This document shows positions 4,818 to 8,419 of a DNA stretch of 8,419 nucleotides, in pieces. The notes below the pieces were generated by a model. The model saw nothing but the letters and a program-made list of their open reading frames with translations, did no database searches and had not been told where the DNA came from. Every line of letters begins with the position of its first letter. The first letter of the stretch is position 1. This DNA comes from Anaerolineaceae bacterium (GTDB lineage Bacteria; Chloroflexota; Anaerolineae; Anaerolineales; Anaerolineaceae): NCBI GenBank assembly GCA_003532515.1, contig DOEX01000065.1:1-8419 (forward strand), read 5' to 3'. The position numbers and the translations under genes were made by a program.

Positions 4818-7430
4818 TTACGGTGATACCGATAAAAAATTCAATAACGTATTGCCAATAGTGAGGGCAATATCGGGCGCATCTTCTTCAATCGCGATGG
4901 CGATTGCTAACGGCGTGGCTGACCATTCTGGTGTAGTTCCACCTATATACCAGGTCAGCGGCTCTTCCTGATTGATCCAGGCATGCCCGATTTGGTACCA
5001 GATCGTCTGAGTGCTAGAACGTAGATTTGCCTGGATTTCAGCAGACAAGCTCGGGGTAAAAACCACTGCAACCGTCTTTCCGGGTCCAAGCGCTTGCCAG
5101 TTTCCTTCAGGAGTCAAATAGGAATTAACCAATGCGGGTGCCGGCCGGGCACCGTCGTTGGTAATTGTGGCGGCGACCATAGCCATTTGAACCGGGTTTA
5201 CGTTTATGTCCATTACCAGGAGGGGGTTCTGATTCAGCTGATCAATTGAGAGCGTGGACGAGGGTTGAGAGGTCTCAATCGCGAGGTCTGGTGCTGAAAA
5301 CAGACCATACGCTTCAAGATCAGCCTGCAATAAGGTTGGGTCTGCCAAGTTTAACAATTCTTCCGAGACGGTTTCGCAGCCAAATTGGAAGGCGTTCAAA
5401 GACGCACCTGCATTTTGCATCGCCCTGTAGCAATATGAGTCCAGTCGAAAGAGATCTTGTGATGAGCGCAACTCAAAGGCGTTGTTGCTCTGCAACAGGC
5501 TGCCGTAAGCGAAGGTACTCGCCAGTGTTCCAAGCGGGTATGAACCCTGCGTAGCGCGGTTTACCAAAGGCGCATCAGTACGCTGCATCAGGCTGTCCCA
5601 GGTCTCATCAAGGGTGTTGGCATCAAAACTTGGGTGAGAAGCGATCGCGTAGATTTCCCCCGTCTGAGCGTTGGCTAACACGATAGCTCCTTTGTGGTCG
5701 CCCAATAGCTCGTCAGCCTTATTCTGCAGTGCCATGTTAATGTTAAGCTTGATATCTAATCCAGCAGGCGGCTGATTGAATAACAACTCATGCTGCCAGC
5801 GCTCCTCAAATGGAACTCCGGCGTAACCTCTCAGAAGTGAGTATTGCGAGCGTTCCAGCCCACTTTGTCCGTAGGCAGGGTGGGCGTATCCCAGGGTATT
5901 TGAAAGTTGTGGTTCATTCACCCATAATTCATACGAGCCCGGATTACCCCGAACCTCCACCAATTTCTCGCCTGAGAGGGCGTAGATTTCCCCTCTTGGT
6001 GAATAGCGGTCATAAACAGCCCAGCGTGGGTTTTCAGCCCTGGATAGTAGATCTTCCCTGTTGGGGAAAGCCAGGTAACCATTCCAGGCTGATATTAGCA
6101 GAAAAACGACCGAAAAAATCCCTGTAACCCAGCGATAGGGGCTGCGACTTTTTTCAGATAATTCCTGTGGACTGGTTTCAGTGCTGATGCGCAACAGAAG
6201 AAGCACTGCAAGAATGTTGGTCACCAGCGATGACCCGCCATACGAAAGAAAAGGAAGGGTGACACCGGTTAATGGCAACAAACCCAGGTTACCGCCGATG
6301 ATGAAAATCGATTGCAAAGCAAAATATCCCGAAATACCGAAAGCCAGGTAGCGACCGAAAGTCGTTTTGCTGGAGAGTGCAATATTGATCCCACGAATGA
6401 CCAGAAAAAGGAGCAACAGCATGACAGCGCTAGTGCCAAGCAGCCCTAATTCTTCTGCGATAGTGGTAAAAATGAAATCGGAAACAGCCACTGGAACAAA
6501 TTGTGGACTTCCTAAACCAGGGCCTGTTCCGGTAAGACCCCCACTTGCTATGGCGATCTGCGCCTGTGCTAACTGCCAGGCGTTTCCGCTTGTATCGAGC
6601 CAGGGGTTCAGCCAGATATCGACGCGCGTCCTTATCACATCAAAAACGAAGTAGCCAATCGTGCCGGCAAAAATCGCCAGCGCGGGGATAAGCCACAACA
6701 AGCGGCGTCTGTGGGTTGTCACAGTAAGCATTAAGATGTAAAGGCTTACGAACAGACTGGCTGTTCCCAGGTCACGTTGAGCAATGAGAAGCAGTCCTGC
6801 AAAGCCAACCACTACCAAGGTTGGGAAGACCGAGCCAAGCCAACTGATATTTGGGCGTATCTGGTCAGCAAAAAAGGCAGCCAGGTAAACGATCAGGAGC
6901 AGTTTGAGTGGTTCAGAAGGCTGGATGTAAAAGTCTACTATCTTTAGCCAGAGCCTTTGCCCGCTTCCGGTTGGATTGACACCGACGACGAAAGTCAGCC
7001 CAATCAAAATCAATCCCAGCAGCAACCAAACATATTTATAGGTCTTAAGGATTTTTATCAGGTCAGTTGTATTTAAGGCGATTAAAAAGAGACCACATCC
7101 TACCAGGAACCAAACAGACTGTTTTAGCCCCAGGTCAGGGGAAAGCCGCCAGATGGTCAGCATGCCTAAGCCGGTCAGCCCAGCGGTAGCCGGAAATATC
7201 CAGGGATCCCGATTGGGAAGCTTTCGACGGATATTTCGCTGAACCACCAGGGTGCCGACCAACCAAACTGTGAATGGAACAAAGTATTCTGCACTGATCA
7301 GCAGTGTTTTACTATGCAGCCTGGTGCCACTGGCAACAGCCAGTGCAGCCGCATAGAAAAAAAGGGTGAGGCAGACTATCAGAAGCATCGGTGGATGCGA
7401 AGGCGTCTGCTTTCTTGAGTTGACTCTCAC
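4818..7430 (-). CDS. Fused FtsW/RodA (SEDS) glycan polymerase and class B PBP-like protein with degenerate active site
   Basis: An 870-residue fusion of two normally separate cell-wall proteins. Residues 1-415 are a SEDS polymerase with about 12 membrane helices, which in the family polymerises lipid II outside the membrane. Visible motifs are QRDLGTA (218-224), NPWLD (275-279, Asp279 matching the catalytic aspartate of FtsW/RodA), SDFIFTTIAEELG (317-329) and LPFLSYGGSS (392-401). A further helix (434-453) leads to a PbpA-like PBP: dimerisation region about 468-560 (NPRWAVYDRYSPRGEIYALS), then the transpeptidase fold about 578-866 (GAIVLANAQTGEIYAIASHP, NRATQGSYP). The catalytic motifs are lost: SxxK reads TLAS (635-638), SxN reads GCE (684-686), KTG reads QIG (813-815). 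The start is GTG one base after the MTAP stop with only a distant GGTAGG, so coupling is likely; ATG at residue 15 is possible. The frame is intact, so it is probably not a pseudogene. Function of the PBP half is inferred to be structural or regulatory. Confidence 0.9.
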   Translation of the reverse strand: MRVNSRKQTPSHPPMLLIVCLTLFFYAAALAVASGTRLHSKTLLISAEYFVPFTVWLVGTLVVQRNIRRKLPNRDPWIFPATAGLTGLGMLTIWRLSPDLGLKQSVWFLVGCGLFLIALNTTDLIKILKTYKYVWLLLGLILIGLTFVVGVNPTGSGQRLWLKIVDFYIQPSEPLKLLLIVYLAAFFADQIRPNISWLGSVFPTLVVVGFAGLLLIAQRDLGTASLFVSLYILMLTVTTHRRRLLWLIPALAIFAGTIGYFVFDVIRTRVDIWLNPWLDTSGNAWQLAQAQIAIASGGLTGTGPGLGSPQFVPVAVSDFIFTTIAEELGLLGTSAVMLLLLFLVIRGINIALSSKTTFGRYLAFGISGYFALQSIFIIGGNLGLLPLTGVTLPFLSYGGSSLVTNILAVLLLLRISTETSPQELSEKSRSPYRWVTGIFSVVFLLISAWNGYLAFPNREDLLSRAENPRWAVYDRYSPRGEIYALSGEKLVEVRGNPGSYELWVNEPQLSNTLGYAHPAYGQSGLERSQYSLLRGYAGVPFEERWQHELLFNQPPAGLDIKLNINMALQNKADELLGDHKGAIVLANAQTGEIYAIASHPSFDANTLDETWDSLMQRTDAPLVNRATQGSYPLGTLASTFAYGSLLQSNNAFELRSSQDLFRLDSYCYRAMQNAGASLNAFQFGCETVSEELLNLADPTLLQADLEAYGLFSAPDLAIETSQPSSTLSIDQLNQNPLLVMDINVNPVQMAMVAATITNDGARPAPALVNSYLTPEGNWQALGPGKTVAVVFTPSLSAEIQANLRSSTQTIWYQIGHAWINQEEPLTWYIGGTTPEWSATPLAIAIAIEEDAPDIALTIGNTLLNFLSVSP

Positions 7431-7431
7431 G

Positions 7432-8307
7432 TTAGCCCAGGTATTTACCTACCAGAAGCGATAATTTTTCAATCATCGCCGGGTCAATGGAAGCAGGATT
7501 GGTGATAAAAGCATATTTCAGAGCTTCATCGCAAGAGCAGCCAGCAGCATGGTCTTCGTCGGCTGAAAGAATGTCAACCAGGCGTACCAGGCTCCGTTGA
7601 GCGATCGCCGTATTCTTCTTCAAGGTATTGATCACCATTTCAACGGTCACCGCTTCTTCGGTTTCATGCCAGCTGTCATAATCAGTCACATGTGCCATTG
7701 TGGCATAATGTATTTCCGCTTCACGCGCCAAAAAAGCTTCAGGGCTAGCCGTCATCCCAACGATCGAGAACCCTAATTTGCGGAACGTATTGGATTCACC
7801 GCGTGTTGAGAAGCGTGGACCTTCGATGGTTACGAAGATGCCACCTTCGTGGATATTGGTATCTTCTCCCTCCAATGCTGTAAGTAATTGCTTGCTCAAA
7901 ATTGGGCAGAATGGATCGGCTGAACTGATGTGTACTACCATTCCGTTACCAAAAAAGCTGCGTTGACGATCCTTGGTGAAATCAAAAAGTTGATCGGGGA
8001 TGATGATGTCGCCAGGAGCGTAGTCTTCCCGCAGGGAGCCAACCGCGCTGACGCTGATGATCTTATCAATACCAAGCTGCTTAAGAGCCCAAATATTGGC
8101 TTGATAGTTCACTTCTGTTGGACTGTAGATATGACCAATGCCGTGTCTCGCCAAAAATGCCAGTTTCTTACCATGAATCGAACCGGTAACGATGGGGGAA
8201 GACGGCTTGCCGAAAGGGGTGTCAAGCTCAAGCGTCTCAACGTCTGTGAACCCATCAAATCCATAAAGACCGGAACCTCCGATGATCCCAAATGCGTATT
8301 CTGACAT
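7432..8307 (-). CDS. mtnP: S-methyl-5'-thioadenosine phosphorylase
   Basis: Cleaves methylthioadenosine, the by-product of polyamine synthesis and other S-adenosylmethionine reactions, with phosphate to adenine and methylthioribose-1-phosphate. The 291-residue cytoplasmic protein matches the purine nucleoside phosphorylase/MTAP family. Phosphate-site motifs are GGSGLYG (10-16), ARHGIGH (53-59) and SAVGSLRED (87-95); the substrate site includes TIEGPRFSTRGES (160-172) and MTASPE (185-190). TDYDSW (208-213) keeps both aspartates (209 and 211) that select a 6-amino purine, favouring MTAP over inosine- or guanosine-specific phosphorylases. A C-terminal CSC (257-259) matches the CXC motif of heat-stable archaeal MTAP II enzymes. 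The start is ATG at 8307, with GAGG eight bases upstream. The gene sits 20 bases after an FHA-like gene and one base before the SEDS-PBP fusion, so it is probably cotranscribed with cell-wall genes. Methylthioinosine phosphorylase is the main alternative. Confidence 0.92.
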   Translation of the reverse strand: MSEYAFGIIGGSGLYGFDGFTDVETLELDTPFGKPSSPIVTGSIHGKKLAFLARHGIGHIYSPTEVNYQANIWALKQLGIDKIISVSAVGSLREDYAPGDIIIPDQLFDFTKDRQRSFFGNGMVVHISSADPFCPILSKQLLTALEGEDTNIHEGGIFVTIEGPRFSTRGESNTFRKLGFSIVGMTASPEAFLAREAEIHYATMAHVTDYDSWHETEEAVTVEMVINTLKKNTAIAQRSLVRLVDILSADEDHAAGCSCDEALKYAFITNPASIDPAMIEKLSLLVGKYLG

Positions 8308-8327
8308 ACTTTGTGCCTCGCTTTCTG

Positions 8328-8419
8328 TTAATTAAGTGGTTTGATGTAGATTTTAAAAACAGCATCGCCGCAATAAATTGAGTCGCTATCCTTGACGACA
8401 ATTGGTTCCTCAATTTTCA
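8328..8419 (-). CDS. C-terminal end of a probable FHA-domain protein, 5' end outside the window
   Basis: An open - strand frame enters from the right edge and ends with TAA at 8328-8330, giving the last 29 residues. The stretch IEEPIVVKDSDSIYCGDAVF and the following KIYIK resembles the last strands of a forkhead-associated domain, where a pattern such as L-x-DGD-x-I-x-IG-x-T-x-L-x-F precedes the C-terminus. FHA domains bind phosphothreonine, usually on Ser/Thr-kinase substrates. The short gap before the MTAP gene, itself with a good ribosome binding site, indicates a shared operon. FHA genes lie beside rodA and pbpA in actinobacteria, which agrees with the SEDS-PBP fusion downstream. With so few residues the domain call is tentative; that this is a real gene end is more secure. 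Confidence 0.55.
   Translation of the reverse strand, partial: KIEEPIVVKDSDSIYCGDAVFKIYIKPLN

Noticed and set aside
5040..5079. GKTV (residues 784-787) of the fusion as a surviving KTG motif
   Set aside because: It reads KTV, not KTG, and lies about 28 residues before the position equivalent to KTG, in a variable loop; the true position reads QIG before the conserved TWYIGG strand.
5481..5489. SNN (residues 648-650) as the SxN motif of the PBP domain
   Set aside because: It is only 13 residues after the SxxK-equivalent position, whereas SxN in class B PBPs follows about 50 residues later; the equivalent position reads GCE.
5964..5975. SGEK (residues 486-489) as an SxxK active site
   Set aside because: It lies in the N-terminal dimerisation region, in the stretch equivalent to RGxIxxxxGxxLA, not in the transpeptidase fold.
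1..8419. CRISPR arrays, tRNA or rRNA genes, insertion sequences, phage genes
   Set aside because: No regular repeat-spacer array, cloverleaf, transposase or terminal inverted repeats were seen on either strand.

Overview
The window carries six complete or nearly complete genes plus a 29-codon gene end at its right edge. The protein families, the moderate base composition and several actinobacterial-like traits suggest a member of the Chloroflexota, probably class Anaerolineae. This placement is an inference from protein character; there is no rRNA or other taxonomic marker here.

Left half, + strand (1-4710). The window opens inside an FtsK/SpoIIIE-type DNA translocase gene. It overlaps by 4 bases a CDP-alcohol phosphatidyltransferase that resembles actinobacterial phosphatidylinositol-phosphate synthase. 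After 28 bases comes lgt, the prolipoprotein diacylglyceryl transferase, with an unusual acidic C-terminal tail of about 120 residues. These three genes look like one operon for chromosome segregation and membrane or lipoprotein biogenesis. A perfect 26-base palindrome, probably a terminator, separates them from tyrS (tyrosyl-tRNA synthetase), which has its own leader and ribosome binding site. The tyrS start is at 3496; the open frame extends further upstream, but that extension runs into lgt and is not believed.

Right half, - strand (4818-8419), convergent with tyrS. In transcription order: the end of a probable FHA-domain gene, an S-methyl-5'-thioadenosine phosphorylase (MTAP) gene, and one long gene that fuses an FtsW/RodA (SEDS) glycan polymerase to a class B penicillin-binding protein (PBP) domain. 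Gaps of 20 bases and 1 base indicate an operon. The combination of FHA protein, SEDS protein and PbpA-like PBP recalls the actinobacterial fha-rodA-pbpA cell-wall cluster, here with the two enzymes merged and MTAP inserted.

The most striking observation is in that fusion. The PBP half aligns throughout with PbpA-like transpeptidases, yet all three penicillin-binding active-site motifs are replaced: SxxK by TLAS, SxN by GCE and KTG by QIG. The SEDS half keeps its expected catalytic aspartate. The protein therefore looks like an intact glycan polymerase tethered to a catalytically dead transpeptidase, perhaps a built-in activator or scaffold.
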